Below, piece by piece: positions 53,126 to 62,025 of a stretch of DNA of 64,000 nucleotides. A program made the translations under genes and the position numbers. Below the pieces are notes generated by a model. The model ran no database searches. It was given only the letters and a program-made list of their open reading frames with translations, and was not told the DNA's origin. The stretch covers positions 174,430 through 238,429 of the forward strand of contig NZ_AOIO01000021.1 of NCBI RefSeq assembly GCF_000337555.1, read 5' to 3'. Position 1 is the first letter of the stretch. Each line of letters begins with the position of its first letter. The DNA is from Natrialba asiatica DSM 12278 (GTDB taxonomy: Archaea > Halobacteriota > Halobacteria > Halobacteriales > Natrialbaceae).

Positions 53126-53199
53126 ACCGGATAGTATCGCGAGTGAGCGCAAGAAGGCATCGACCGCTCTATAGGTCCAGTTTCAGGTCCGGGTCCGAG

Positions 53200-53217
53200 C
53201 CCGGGTCCGAACCCGGG
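53200..53217. repeat. Inverted repeat CCCGGGT-CCGA-ACCCGGG
   Basis: A perfect 7-bp stem with a 4-base loop between the last importer permease and cdd, within a run of GGTCCGGG-type direct repeats. It may be a terminator, attenuator or protein site. There is no T-run on either side. Confidence 0.5.
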
Positions 53218-53240
53218 AAGAGGTCCCCCGTACTGCCGGC

Positions 53241-54287
53241 TCAGTCCTCGCCGGACTCGTAGTGGTCGCCGGCGGCGTCCGGCAGTCGCGTTCGGCCGAC
53301 GAGCACGAGGACGACGATGACCGACATGTGCGGGATCGTGCGGACGAGTTCGTGCGGGATCGCGTAGCCAGCCGACTGCAGTGCGGTCTGCAGGGAGTTC
53401 AGCCCCGCGAAGAGGAACGAACCGAGGACGGCACCGACGGGGTGGTAGTTCGCGAGGAGGTACGTGGCGATTGCGATGAACCCGCGACCGTTGATCGCCG
53501 TGTCGCCGCCGCCGGCGAACGTCCCGAGGGTGCCGAGTGCGAAGCCGGCACCGCCGAGGCCGGCGAAGACGCCCGAGAGCAACACCGCGGCGTATCGGAC
53601 CTTTCGAACGTCGACGCCGGCCGTATCGAGCGCCTTCGGATTCTCGCCGCTGGCGACGATCCAGCGGCCGAAAGACGTCCGGGAGAGCAGATACCAGCCG
53701 GCGAGCGTGCCGGCCAGCATGAGATAGACCTGCGGTTCCGTATCGAACAGCAGATAGCCGACGATCGGAATCTCCGACAGGCCGGGCACCGTTACGTTTC
53801 CGAAGCGCGTAATGTTCGCCGTATTCGGATTGCCGAAGACGATCCGCGACGCGAACGGCGCAAGTCCGAGCGAGATCAGCCAGATCGCGAGGCCGGCGAT
53901 GATCTGGTCGGCTTTGAACTCGATACAGACGATCGCAAAGATCAGCGCGAACAGGACGCTAACCAGGATGCCGACCAGCAGCCCCCACCACAGGTTCGAC
54001 ACGCCCATCGTCGCGCCGCCGTCGCCCAGCCAGTAGACCGCGATGATCGAGCTAAACGCCGAGACGATGAGCAGCCCCTCGATACCGATGTTGATGACGC
54101 CGCTCTTCTCGGCGAAGATCCCCCCGATCGCCGCGAGCGCGATCGGAACGGCGAGCCGAAGCGTCGAGGTCTGCCAGCTCGCGGGAGTCGCCCAGAGGAA
54201 CGCCAGAACGATGACGCCGACGCTCAGACTCGCCGCCCGCGGGTGTCGATCGATGAACTCGCGCGTGCGGCGGAATCGCTTACGCAT
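53241..54287 (-). CDS. Nucleoside ABC transporter permease (BMP-type, second)
   Basis: A 348-residue permease of the YufQ/RbsC-like branch with about ten helices. The family motif IGGIFAEKSGVINIGIEGLLI lies near 51-71. A later region, KALDTAGVDVRKVRYAAVLLSG (about 224-245), is another landmark. The ATG at 54287 is chosen because GGAGGTGA, a strong ribosome-binding site, precedes it by a few bases; a GTG at 54296 would lie inside that site. It overlaps the stop of the upstream permease by 8 bases. Confidence 0.9.
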   Translation of the reverse strand: MRKRFRRTREFIDRHPRAASLSVGVIVLAFLWATPASWQTSTLRLAVPIALAAIGGIFAEKSGVINIGIEGLLIVSAFSSIIAVYWLGDGGATMGVSNLWWGLLVGILVSVLFALIFAIVCIEFKADQIIAGLAIWLISLGLAPFASRIVFGNPNTANITRFGNVTVPGLSEIPIVGYLLFDTEPQVYLMLAGTLAGWYLLSRTSFGRWIVASGENPKALDTAGVDVRKVRYAAVLLSGVFAGLGGAGFALGTLGTFAGGGDTAINGRGFIAIATYLLANYHPVGAVLGSFLFAGLNSLQTALQSAGYAIPHELVRTIPHMSVIVVLVLVGRTRLPDAAGDHYESGED

Positions 54288-55560
54288 CGTCCTCACCTCC
54301 GGATCCGTCGGCCGCCTCGTCAGCGGGAACGCTTCCCCCGTCGGCTCTGGCGGGCTCCGGTGAACCGACGTCGACGTACTGTCTCCCGATCATCCGGAAG
54401 AACTCGGGCATGGCCACGAAGAGGATGATCAATCCCGTGAGGATTCCGACCAGGTCGGGTGGCACGCTCGTCGCAGTTCCGATCGACTCCGAACCGCTCT
54501 TGAGGAGGCCAAAGAGGAACGCTGCTGCGCCGACGCCCAGCGGGTTACTGCCGGCCAGTACCGACACGGCGATTCCGTCGAATCCGATCGACGGGACGTT
54601 CTCGAGCCAGTATCCGTGGACCATCAGAACCCAGAACGCGCCGGCGATACCACCGAGTGCGCCCGAGAGGGTCATACTCGCAACTGTCATGCGCTTCTCG
54701 TTGACACCGCCGTAGGCGGCTGCGGCCGGCTGAATGCCGCTCGTTCGGAGTTCGTATCCGAACGAAGTGCGGGCGAACAGCCAGGCGATCCCGACCATGA
54801 GGACGATGGCGAATCCGAGTGCGAGTAGCGAGAAATCCATCCGTCCGCTAAACCCGATACCCGGAACGGTCGGGATTTCGGCGTATTCGGGAACCCGTTC
54901 CGTCCGCGGATTGGGGCTATCGGCTTCGAACCTCCAGGACAGCAGCGTCGACGTGATGCCGGCTGCGACGAAATTGAGCATGATCGTCGTAATCACCTCG
55001 TTCGCGTCGGCGTACGCCTTTAGGACGCCCGGAATCGCGCCGTAAAGCCCCCCGCCAATAGCGCCTACAAGGACGCCGAGGGGGATGAGGACGACCGCCC
55101 CGACAAATCCGTCGGGGACGATCGGTGCCGCAAAGACAACCGTGATAGCCGTTACGAACCCGCCGATGACGAGCTGGCCCTGTGTCCCGATGTTGAGGAG
55201 GCCGGCGCGAAACGCCACCGCGACGGAGAGGCCTGCAAAGAGCAGCAACGTCATCTGCTGGAGCGTCGTCGCGAGGCTCAAGTTCGTCGGCGACCAGCCG
55301 GCTTGCAACGGGTTACCCAGTGCCCCGAGGAACAATTCGTAGAAAACCTGCATCGGATTGTAACAGAACGTTATCCCGGCTACGTCGAGTCCGGACCGGC
55401 ACGAGGCGACCCCGCCCGAGACGAAGACGAACGCGCCACCGACGAGTACTGCAGCGAACAACGCTGCGATACTGATAACGATCCGTTCCATCGCCGATGC
55501 TTGGACGAGCCGTTCGAGGAGTCGCCGCACTTGGCCCTGCCCATCCGAGTCCGAACTCAT
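54280..55560 (-). CDS. Nucleoside ABC transporter permease (BMP-type, first)
   Basis: A 426-residue permease of the YufP branch. After a helix at about 30-50 comes a periplasmic loop with a cysteine pair (ASCRSGLDVAGITFC) that may form a disulfide. The family motif AGLLNIGTQGQLVIGGFV follows near 121-138, then EVITTIMLNFVA and PAAAAYGGVNEKRMTVASM. An acidic cytoplasmic tail of about 30 residues ends the protein. Its start overlaps the ATPase stop as ATGA. With the second permease it forms the membrane pore. Confidence 0.9.
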   Translation of the reverse strand: MSSDSDGQGQVRRLLERLVQASAMERIVISIAALFAAVLVGGAFVFVSGGVASCRSGLDVAGITFCYNPMQVFYELFLGALGNPLQAGWSPTNLSLATTLQQMTLLLFAGLSVAVAFRAGLLNIGTQGQLVIGGFVTAITVVFAAPIVPDGFVGAVVLIPLGVLVGAIGGGLYGAIPGVLKAYADANEVITTIMLNFVAAGITSTLLSWRFEADSPNPRTERVPEYAEIPTVPGIGFSGRMDFSLLALGFAIVLMVGIAWLFARTSFGYELRTSGIQPAAAAYGGVNEKRMTVASMTLSGALGGIAGAFWVLMVHGYWLENVPSIGFDGIAVSVLAGSNPLGVGAAAFLFGLLKSGSESIGTATSVPPDLVGILTGLIILFVAMPEFFRMIGRQYVDVGSPEPARADGGSVPADEAADGSGGEDDA

Positions 55561-57275
55561 CGTGATTCACCTCCCTGTATGTCGGCAGGGCTAGCACTAC
55601 TGGCACTATTCGCTCCCTCGTCCAGTTGCTCACCCGCCATGAGCAACCCGAGTTCTTCCTCGGTGATTGCGTCCGGATCGTTCATATCGATGAATTCGCC
55701 TTCGTACATCACAGCGAGCCGATCGGACAGCGCTCGCACCTCGTCGAGTTTCGAGGAGACGAGCACGATCGCGACCCCCTCCTGTCGGAGTTCGAGCAGG
55801 CGGTCGTGGATGAACTCGGTCGATCCGATATCGACCCCGCGGGTTGGATGCGTTGCGATAACCAGCGAGGGATCGCGCTCGAACTCGCGGCCGACGATGA
55901 ACTTCTGCTGGTTCCCGCCGGAGAAAGAACTGGCATCGGCATTGGCGTCCGGCGGTCGGACATCGTAGGTGTCGATGAGGTCGTCCGTGTGGTCACGAAC
56001 GCTGGTCCAGTCGATGCGACCGTCGGGTGCGAATTCGGGGTCGCGCTGACTCCCCAGAATGCTGTTTTCGACGAGATCGAACGGCATGACTAGCCCGCGC
56101 TTGTGACGGTCTTCCGGAATGTAGGACATCCCGGCGTCGATTCGCTTGCGGCGAGACCAGTCGGTGATGTCCGTGCCCTCGTACGTGACCGTTCCCTCGT
56201 CGGGCGTTCGAAGACCGGTGATCGCCTCGATCAGTTCGGCCTGGCCGTTCCCGTCGACGCCCGCGATGCCGACGATTTCGCCGGCCCGAACGTCGAGATC
56301 GATGCCGGAGACGACGTCGACACCCCATTCGTCCTCGACGGCGACGTTCTGCGTCGAGAGGACGACATCGCCCGTGGCGACGGGGTCCGAATCGGCTTCA
56401 AGCAGCACCTCGCGGCCGACCATGCGCTCGGCCAGATCTTCGCGGTCCGTGCGTTCGGGCGCAACCGTTCCGACAGATTCGCCGTCCCGGAGAATGGTGA
56501 TCGCGTCGGCTGCGTGGGTCGCCTCCTCGAGTTTGTGCGTGATGAAAATGATCGTCTTTCCCTGTGCAGTGAGTTCTTCGAGCACGTCGTAGAGCCCCTC
56601 GACTTCCTGGGGCGTGAGTACAGCTGTCGGCTCATCAAGGATCAGCACATCCGCGCCGCGAAATAGCGCCTTGAGGATTTCGACACGCTGCTGGACACCG
56701 ACGCTTAGATCCTCGACGGTCGCCTCCGGATCGACATCAAATCCGTATCGATCACAGAGTTCAGTGATCTCAGCAATGATCTGCTCGCGGTCGACCGCCA
56801 GTCCGAACCACTTGGTCGGCTCGTTTCCCAGAGCGATGTTCTCGGCGACCGTCATGGAGTCGACCAGCATGAAGTGCTGGTGGATCATCCCGATACCGGC
56901 GTCGATAGCGTCCTGCGGCGAGTCGAACGCGCGTTCGCGTCCGTCCACGACGACACGCCCTTCCTCGGGATGGTACAGTCCATAGAGGACGTTCATCAGC
57001 GTCGTCTTTCCGGCGCCGTTCTCGCCGAGCAAAGCGTGAACGCTCCCCCGTTCGACGCGCAAGTCAACGTCGTCGTTTGCGGTGACGCCGGGGAATCGCT
57101 TGGTGATTCCATCGAGGTGGACGGCGAGGTCCGTTCCCGCTCCCGTTTCCGCTCCCGTTCCCGTTCCTGTTTTCGTCCCCGTCTGTCCCATATCCGTTCC
57201 GTGATCGGCGGTATCCCCTTCCGATCCGGTGGCCAGTTCTGCTCCGTCCGTCGTTCCCGGTCCCGACTCGGTCAT
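55557..57275 (-). CDS. Nucleoside ABC transporter ATPase, tandem ABC domains (BMP/sugar type)
   Basis: A 572-residue ATPase with two ABC domains in one chain, as in RbsA/YufO. A Thr/Gly-rich leader (about 25-48) precedes the first Walker A LLGENGAGKTTLMNVLYG (about 80-97), a LSVGVQQRVEILKAL signature and ILDEPTAVLTPQE. The second domain begins with VVSGIDLDVRAGEIVGIAGV and has a degenerate A site (VDGNGQAELIEA), SFSGGNQQKFIVGRE and a HPTRGVDIGSTEF second Walker B. A poly-repeat DNA tract (57131-57184) encodes the Thr/Gly leader. It starts 4 bases after the lipoprotein stop. Confidence 0.92.
   Translation of the reverse strand: MTESGPGTTDGAELATGSEGDTADHGTDMGQTGTKTGTGTGAETGAGTDLAVHLDGITKRFPGVTANDDVDLRVERGSVHALLGENGAGKTTLMNVLYGLYHPEEGRVVVDGRERAFDSPQDAIDAGIGMIHQHFMLVDSMTVAENIALGNEPTKWFGLAVDREQIIAEITELCDRYGFDVDPEATVEDLSVGVQQRVEILKALFRGADVLILDEPTAVLTPQEVEGLYDVLEELTAQGKTIIFITHKLEEATHAADAITILRDGESVGTVAPERTDREDLAERMVGREVLLEADSDPVATGDVVLSTQNVAVEDEWGVDVVSGIDLDVRAGEIVGIAGVDGNGQAELIEAITGLRTPDEGTVTYEGTDITDWSRRKRIDAGMSYIPEDRHKRGLVMPFDLVENSILGSQRDPEFAPDGRIDWTSVRDHTDDLIDTYDVRPPDANADASSFSGGNQQKFIVGREFERDPSLVIATHPTRGVDIGSTEFIHDRLLELRQEGVAIVLVSSKLDEVRALSDRLAVMYEGEFIDMNDPDAITEEELGLLMAGEQLDEGANSASSASPADIQGGESR
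57131..57184. repeat. CCGTTCC-type simple repeat in the ATPase leader
   Basis: Tandem GGAACG/GGGAACG-like units encode a Thr-Gly run near the N-terminus of the nucleoside ATPase. This is a likely length-variable, disordered linker. Confidence 0.6.
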
Positions 57276-57279
57276 GCGG

Positions 57280-58332
57280 TTACAGTTCTGTTGGAACGTC
57301 GATTTCGCCGTCGATGATAGCCTGCCTGGACTCCTCGAGTTGCGTCTTGATGTCGTCGGGAATCTCGTCGCCGAGCGTGTCGCCGTACTTCGCGATGACA
57401 CCGTCTTCTTCGAGCCCGAGCTGTTCCGCTTCGCCGCCGGTGAACTCGTCGTTGACGACCGACTCGATGGCCGAGTACACCGCGCTGTCGACGCGTTTGA
57501 CCATACTTGCGAGGATGACGTCGGCAAAGTCGTCGTTCGAGATCGACTGGTCGTCATCGACACCAATCGCGAATCGCCCCTCGTCCTTTGCCGCCTGGAA
57601 GACGCCGATACCGGTTCGACCGGCCGCGTGGAAGACGATGTCGGCGTCCTCGTTTTGGTACATCGACCGAGCGGCCTGCTGACCGGCCGAAGTATCGGTA
57701 AAGACGCCCGTGTACGACGAGACGACTCTCGCGTCCTCGTTTGCGTGCTCAACGCCGGCGCGGAATCCGGCCTCGAACGACTCGATCAGCGGCGTTTGGG
57801 TCGCTCCAACAAAGCCGACCACGTTCGCATCCGGATTCGTCTCGCCGTCGCCAGCCGCGAACTCGCGGTCGGTCAACAGTCCGGCCAGGTGACCGACCTG
57901 AAACGAACCGGCGGGTTCGTCGAACACGTAGCTTCGAACGTTATCCTCCTCGACGACTTCGTCAACGAGAATGAAGTCCTGGTCAGGGTATGCCGGCGCA
58001 TTCTCCGAGAGCGCCTCGGCCTGCGCGTAGCCGATACAGTTGACCAGCTCATACTCGCCGGATTCCGCAAATTGGCTCTGTGCGCTGCCGAACTCCCCCT
58101 CCGTCTCCGGTTCTCGCTTGTCGAGCCCGATATCGAACTCCCCCTCCGCCTCGTCGAGCCCCTGTTTTGCCATGTCGTTGAAGGAGTCGTCGCCGAGGCC
58201 ACCGGTTGCATATACTGTCCCGATCTGATACTCTGCCCCACCCTCGTTACCGAACCCCCCGACGCAGCCGGCGAGGCCTGCTAACCCAACAGCACCCGCT
58301 CCCGTAAGAAACCGCCGTCGATCTCGTGACAT
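57280..58332 (-). CDS. BMP-family nucleoside-binding lipoprotein
   Basis: A 350-residue substrate-binding lipoprotein of the PnrA/BmpA family. It has a Tat motif (RDRRRFLTG, about 3-11) and a lipobox GLAGC with lipidated Cys23. The first lobe begins IGTVYATGGLGDDSFNDMAKQG (family signature, shown in part) and the second includes VVGFVGATQTPLIESFEAGF and VFHAAGRTGIGVFQAAKDEG. These proteins bind purine or pyrimidine nucleosides. It is the first gene of the importer operon, with a TATA element (GGTTTATACC, about 58356-58365) about 28 bases upstream. Nucleoside as substrate is supported by cdd and udp nearby. Confidence 0.92.
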   Translation of the reverse strand: MSRDRRRFLTGAGAVGLAGLAGCVGGFGNEGGAEYQIGTVYATGGLGDDSFNDMAKQGLDEAEGEFDIGLDKREPETEGEFGSAQSQFAESGEYELVNCIGYAQAEALSENAPAYPDQDFILVDEVVEEDNVRSYVFDEPAGSFQVGHLAGLLTDREFAAGDGETNPDANVVGFVGATQTPLIESFEAGFRAGVEHANEDARVVSSYTGVFTDTSAGQQAARSMYQNEDADIVFHAAGRTGIGVFQAAKDEGRFAIGVDDDQSISNDDFADVILASMVKRVDSAVYSAIESVVNDEFTGGEAEQLGLEEDGVIAKYGDTLGDEIPDDIKTQLEESRQAIIDGEIDVPTEL

Positions 58333-58497
58333 ATGACCGGCTATTGCACACAATTGGTTTATACCCGTCGAAATTCCCGTTCAGACCTCACGACTCGAGA
58401 TACAGTTCAGCTACCAGTCACGAGTTATCCGAGGAATGGACGGACTCCGAAACAATCACCAAATCAACGGCGAGTTCAGCTCTGGGACCGACGTCCC

Positions 58498-59868
58498 CTA
58501 GGCGGCGTCCGCGATTGCCGTCTCGATGATCGCTTGGGCCTCGGCGACGAGTTCATCGACGGCCTCGCTTTCGGCGTAGAGACGGACGTACGGTTCGGTG
58601 CCGCTCGGTCGAACGAGGAGCCACGACGCGTCGTCGAACTCGAGGCGGATGCCGTAGTCGGTGTCGACGGTCGCCTCGGAGAACGCTGCGGGCAGTTCGC
58701 TCTCGAGCGCCGCCATCACGTCGGATTTGCGCTGGTCCGGACACTCGACGCTGACCTTCCGATAGGGTCGTTCGGTAACGGGGTCGCGGAGAGCGTCGGT
58801 GTCGCCCGCGGCGGCGACCAGCGCGGCGACGACGGCCGCGCTCGTGACGCCGTCGATCCACCCGCCGAAGGCCGTGTGAATGTGCTTCCAAGGCTCGGCC
58901 GCGAAGACGACCTCGGTGAACTCGTCTCCGGCGGCGCGTTCCCGGGCGATGCCCTCGTGAAGCGCTCCCAGTCGAACGCGTTCGACGCGCCCGCCGGCCC
59001 CCCGAACGCGCTCGTCGATTCGTGCCGAAGCGTTCGGCGTCGTGACGACGACCGGATCGTCGGCGTCGCTCGTGGCTGTATAGTGCGCTGCGACGACGGC
59101 GAGAATGGTGTCTTCGTGGATCACGTTGCCGTCGGGACCGAGGACGACCAGCCGGTCCGCGTCGCCGTCGTGTGCCAACCCGAGGTCGAACGAGCCGTCC
59201 GCGAGGAACCCCGAGAACGACGAGAGCGTTTCCGGCGTCGGTTTGCTCTCTCGAGCCGGGAAGTGGCCGTCGACGGTCGCGTTTACGCCGACGACGGTCG
59301 CGCCGAGGTCGTCGAGGACCTGCGGCGTCGCGAGCGCGCCGACGCCGTTTCCGCAGTCGACGGCGATCGAAAGGCCGGTGAGGGGCGACTCTCCAAACTC
59401 GTCGAACTGGTCGCGAACGTACGCAGCGACCGCGGTTCGGTACGATTCGAGTATTTCGAGGTCGTTCGATCGACCCCACTGGTCCCACGCGGATTGCGAC
59501 GAGTCAGCGTCGATGGCACCCTCGATGCGCTGTTCGGCGGCGCGGTCGAACTCGACCCCGTCGGCGAAGAGTTTGATGCCGTTATCGGTCGGCGGGTTGT
59601 GACTCGCGGTGAGCATGACGCCCGTTCGTCCTCGCGAGGCAAAGGCGAGCGTCGGCGTCGGCACCTGGCCGAGACGGCACACGTCCGCGCCGGCACTCTC
59701 CAGACCGGCTTCCATCGCCGCTGCCAGTGCCGGTCCCGTTTCGCGTCCGTCACGGCCGACGACGACCGTCTCGCCGGGTTCGCCGACGGCTTGCCCGACC
59801 GAGAGGGCGAGCGACGGCGTGATCTGCTCGACTGGTCCGCGGATGCCCGCGGTCCCGAATAGTGTCAT
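58498..59868 (-). CDS. Phosphohexomutase-family enzyme (phosphopentomutase/phosphoglucosamine mutase-like)
   Basis: A 456-residue alpha-D-phosphohexomutase. Four hallmark loops are present: the phosphoserine loop VMLTASHNPPTDNG (about 90-103), the metal loop LAHDGDADRLVVL (about 233-245), a third loop AAEPWKHIHTAFGGWIDGV, which differs from the usual GEQSGH/GGE form, and the phosphate-binding loop RPSGTEPYVRLYAE near the end. Its place next to the nucleoside block suggests it turns ribose 1-phosphate into ribose 5-phosphate, but glucosamine or glucose phosphate are also possible. It lies just upstream of the importer on the same strand. Confidence 0.87.
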   Translation of the reverse strand: MTLFGTAGIRGPVEQITPSLALSVGQAVGEPGETVVVGRDGRETGPALAAAMEAGLESAGADVCRLGQVPTPTLAFASRGRTGVMLTASHNPPTDNGIKLFADGVEFDRAAEQRIEGAIDADSSQSAWDQWGRSNDLEILESYRTAVAAYVRDQFDEFGESPLTGLSIAVDCGNGVGALATPQVLDDLGATVVGVNATVDGHFPARESKPTPETLSSFSGFLADGSFDLGLAHDGDADRLVVLGPDGNVIHEDTILAVVAAHYTATSDADDPVVVTTPNASARIDERVRGAGGRVERVRLGALHEGIARERAAGDEFTEVVFAAEPWKHIHTAFGGWIDGVTSAAVVAALVAAAGDTDALRDPVTERPYRKVSVECPDQRKSDVMAALESELPAAFSEATVDTDYGIRLEFDDASWLLVRPSGTEPYVRLYAESEAVDELVAEAQAIIETAIADAA

Positions 59869-59940
59869 ACTGGCCCGTTCCGCGAGCAACTACTTATATG
59901 ACGTGACACGAGCGCTACGCGCTGGGTCGCACCGGAGCAG

Positions 59941-60330
59941 TCAGGAGACGATGGCACGCCAGCCCGGTTCGTAACAGAGACCGTACGCCGCGGGGAGCGT
60001 AACGACCAACAGCGGCGGGACGAACAGGAGCATGCTGAACGGATCCGGCGGCGCGATGATCGACCCGACGGTGTACGCGGTACCGATACCGATACCGGCC
60101 GTGCCGATCAACCGTTCGCGTCGCGTGGCCGGGTCGCTCCGGTCGGGAAGCCGCCTCCTGTAGATGAGGTACGCAAGGGCGGCGATAGACAGGGTAAAGA
60201 AGGTGGCCAATCCCCAGGCACCTCCGTCCGCTCCGCGAGCGGCAGCATCGGCGCTGACGGCGTAGCTGAGACAGAGTCCAGCCAGCGGGAGCGCGAGGAG
60301 GAATACGAACCCAACCAGAACGAGGCCCAT
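59941..60330 (-). CDS. Membrane protein, hypothetical
   Basis: A 129-residue protein with four hydrophobic segments: about 3-26 (LVLVGFVFLLALPLAGLCLSY), 41-58, 76-93 and 97-118 (FSMLLFVPPLLVVTLPAAYGL). A basic loop (RRRLPDRSDPATRRERL) lies between the second and third, suggesting the usual inside-positive topology. No family is recognised. It lies between the mutase and the proteasome operon. Confidence 0.65.
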   Translation of the reverse strand: MGLVLVGFVFLLALPLAGLCLSYAVSADAAARGADGGAWGLATFFTLSIAALAYLIYRRRLPDRSDPATRRERLIGTAGIGIGTAYTVGSIIAPPDPFSMLLFVPPLLVVTLPAAYGLCYEPGWRAIVS

Positions 60331-60452
60331 AGTTTGTAACAGACACGGCGTTAATCGAATAATACTGTTTCGGTCACGGAGTGCGCAGACGCGGTCGTCC
60401 GTTCCAACTTGCGGCGAACCGCGAGCCGAGTTCGTACGCCCGCTGCGCTAAA

Positions 60453-60462
60453 ATATATTTTA
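60453..60462 (+). promoter_or_regulatory. AT-rich promoter element of the proteasome pair
   Basis: TATATTTTAG lies about 50 bases before the beta-subunit ATG, so a leader of about 20-25 bases is expected. A GAGG ribosome-binding site (60500-60503) stands just before the ATG. This differs from most genes here, which look leaderless. Confidence 0.5.
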
Positions 60463-60506
60463 GCTAACACCTATTCCGACGGGGACCCTCGATTCTCACG
60501 AGGATA

Positions 60507-61172
60507 ATGCACGGGACAGACTCCAACGGAATCGTTACGACAGGCACGACGACGGTCGGCCTCGTCGGCGCGGACGGCGTCGTCCTCGCAGCCGACAGCC
60601 GAGCGAGTCTCGGCGGCCGATTCGTCACGAACCGCACGGCCCGAAAGGTCGTCCCCGTCGACGACCGAACAGCGCTCACCTTCGCCGGCAGCGTCGGCGA
60701 CGCCCAGTCGTTCGTCCGCCGCCTCCGCGCCGAACTCGCGCTGTACGACATGGATCACGAACCCGGCGCGTCGGTCGACACCGCGGCGACGGTCGCCGCC
60801 GATCTCATCCGCCGCGAGGAAACTCCCCAACTCGAACTCGTTCTGGGCGGCGTCGTTCCCGATCCGACGGTCTACCAGATCGACCCCGCTGGCGGTGTCA
60901 TGGACGCTCCTATCGCCGCCAGCGGGAGCGGAATGCAACTCGCCTACGGCTACCTGGAGGACGCACACGACCCCGAACGGTCGGTTGCGGAACTCCGAGC
61001 CGTCGCCGCGATGGCCGTTCGAAACGCAACCGAGCGCGACACCGCGAGCGGCGACGGCATGACCATCGCGACGATTACCGCAGACGAACTCGAACGCGAG
61101 CAGTACGACGGCATCGAACGCGCCGTTTCCGCCGCTACCAGCCGGACCACAGACTCGGAGGTGGTGCGATGA
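60507..61172 (+). CDS. Proteasome beta-type catalytic subunit (paralogue)
   Basis: A 221-residue Ntn-hydrolase. The short propeptide ends at VTTG, leaving TTTVGLVGADGV with catalytic Thr14 (mature Thr1) ready for self-cleavage. Asp17 (in LAADSRAS) and a lysine near mature position 33-34 (TARKVV) are present, as is the ERDTASGDG block corresponding to Asp166 and Ser169. All catalytic residues are thus conserved, with a one-residue insertion before the lysine. It is shorter than main haloarchaeal PsmB. Its stop overlaps the alpha gene start (ATGA). Confidence 0.87.
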   Translation: MHGTDSNGIVTTGTTTVGLVGADGVVLAADSRASLGGRFVTNRTARKVVPVDDRTALTFAGSVGDAQSFVRRLRAELALYDMDHEPGASVDTAATVAADLIRREETPQLELVLGGVVPDPTVYQIDPAGGVMDAPIAASGSGMQLAYGYLEDAHDPERSVAELRAVAAMAVRNATERDTASGDGMTIATITADELEREQYDGIERAVSAATSRTTDSEVVR

Positions 61173-62020
61173 ACACGAGTTCACGTCAGCGGGCCTACGA
61201 TCGCGGGCACACGATCTTCTCTCCTGACGGCCGGCTCTACCAGGTCGAGTACGCCCGCGAGGCGGTCGAACGCGGCTCCCCGAGCGTCGGCGTCGTGACG
61301 AGCGAGGGCGTCGTCCTCGCGGCGCGCAAGCGCGTCCGGTCGCCGCTGCTCGAACCGGATTCGGTCGAGAAGATCCACCGCGTCGACGACCACCTCGCCG
61401 TCGCGACCGCCGGCCACGCCGCCGACGCGCGGCAACTCGTCGAGGCGGCCCGCAAGCGCTGCCAGCAGCACCGGCTGCAGTACGGCGAACCGATCGGCGT
61501 CTCGGTCCTCGCGAGCGACCTCGCGGATCACATCCAGGAGCAGACCCAGTCCGGCGGGACGCGACCCTACGGGGCTGCGGTGCTCGTCGGGGGTGTCGAT
61601 CCGGGTCCAGGCCCGAATTCCTCCCCCACACCCGACGACCGATCCGCCGACGAAACCGAGCGCGAGCGCGAGTCAGCCACCGAACGGACCGTCCAGCCAG
61701 CACTCTACGAGGTCGATCCGGGCGGCACGTTCTACGGCTGGCGCGGAACCGCCATCGGCGACGGCACCGCCGAGATCCGGTCGTTCCTCGAGACCGAACT
61801 CGACGGCGGCGACAGTACCGCCGCAACTCCCGATCTGACCCGGGATCGCGGGCTCTCGATTGCTCTCGACGCGCTCGCAACCACAGCCGCGGACGACCGC
61901 CCGATCTCAGCGTCGACAGTCACGGCCCGCGTTCTCGGACCGGAATCGGATTCGGGACAGTCGACCCCAGTCGGCGACGACGAACTCGAACGGGTACTCG
62001 CCGCGCTCGAATCGGACTGA
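61169..62020 (+). CDS. Proteasome alpha-type subunit (paralogue) with acidic insertion
   Basis: A 283-residue alpha-type subunit. The conserved gate-region helix is present as YDRGHTIFSPDGRLYQVEYA (about 10-29). SVEKIHRVDDHLAVATAGHAADAR (about 69-92, shown in part) holds the lysine of the activator-docking pocket. After AAVLVGGVD (near 147) comes an acidic, low-complexity insertion of about 30 residues (NSSPTPDDRSADETER) not found in typical alpha subunits. The strand ALYEVDPGGTFYGWRG then resumes the fold. No HbYX-accepting residues are visibly lost. It is co-translated with the beta subunit, suggesting an alternative 20S particle. Confidence 0.85.
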   Translation: MNTSSRQRAYDRGHTIFSPDGRLYQVEYAREAVERGSPSVGVVTSEGVVLAARKRVRSPLLEPDSVEKIHRVDDHLAVATAGHAADARQLVEAARKRCQQHRLQYGEPIGVSVLASDLADHIQEQTQSGGTRPYGAAVLVGGVDPGPGPNSSPTPDDRSADETERERESATERTVQPALYEVDPGGTFYGWRGTAIGDGTAEIRSFLETELDGGDSTAATPDLTRDRGLSIALDALATTAADDRPISASTVTARVLGPESDSGQSTPVGDDELERVLAALESD

Positions 62021-62025
62021 GCGGG

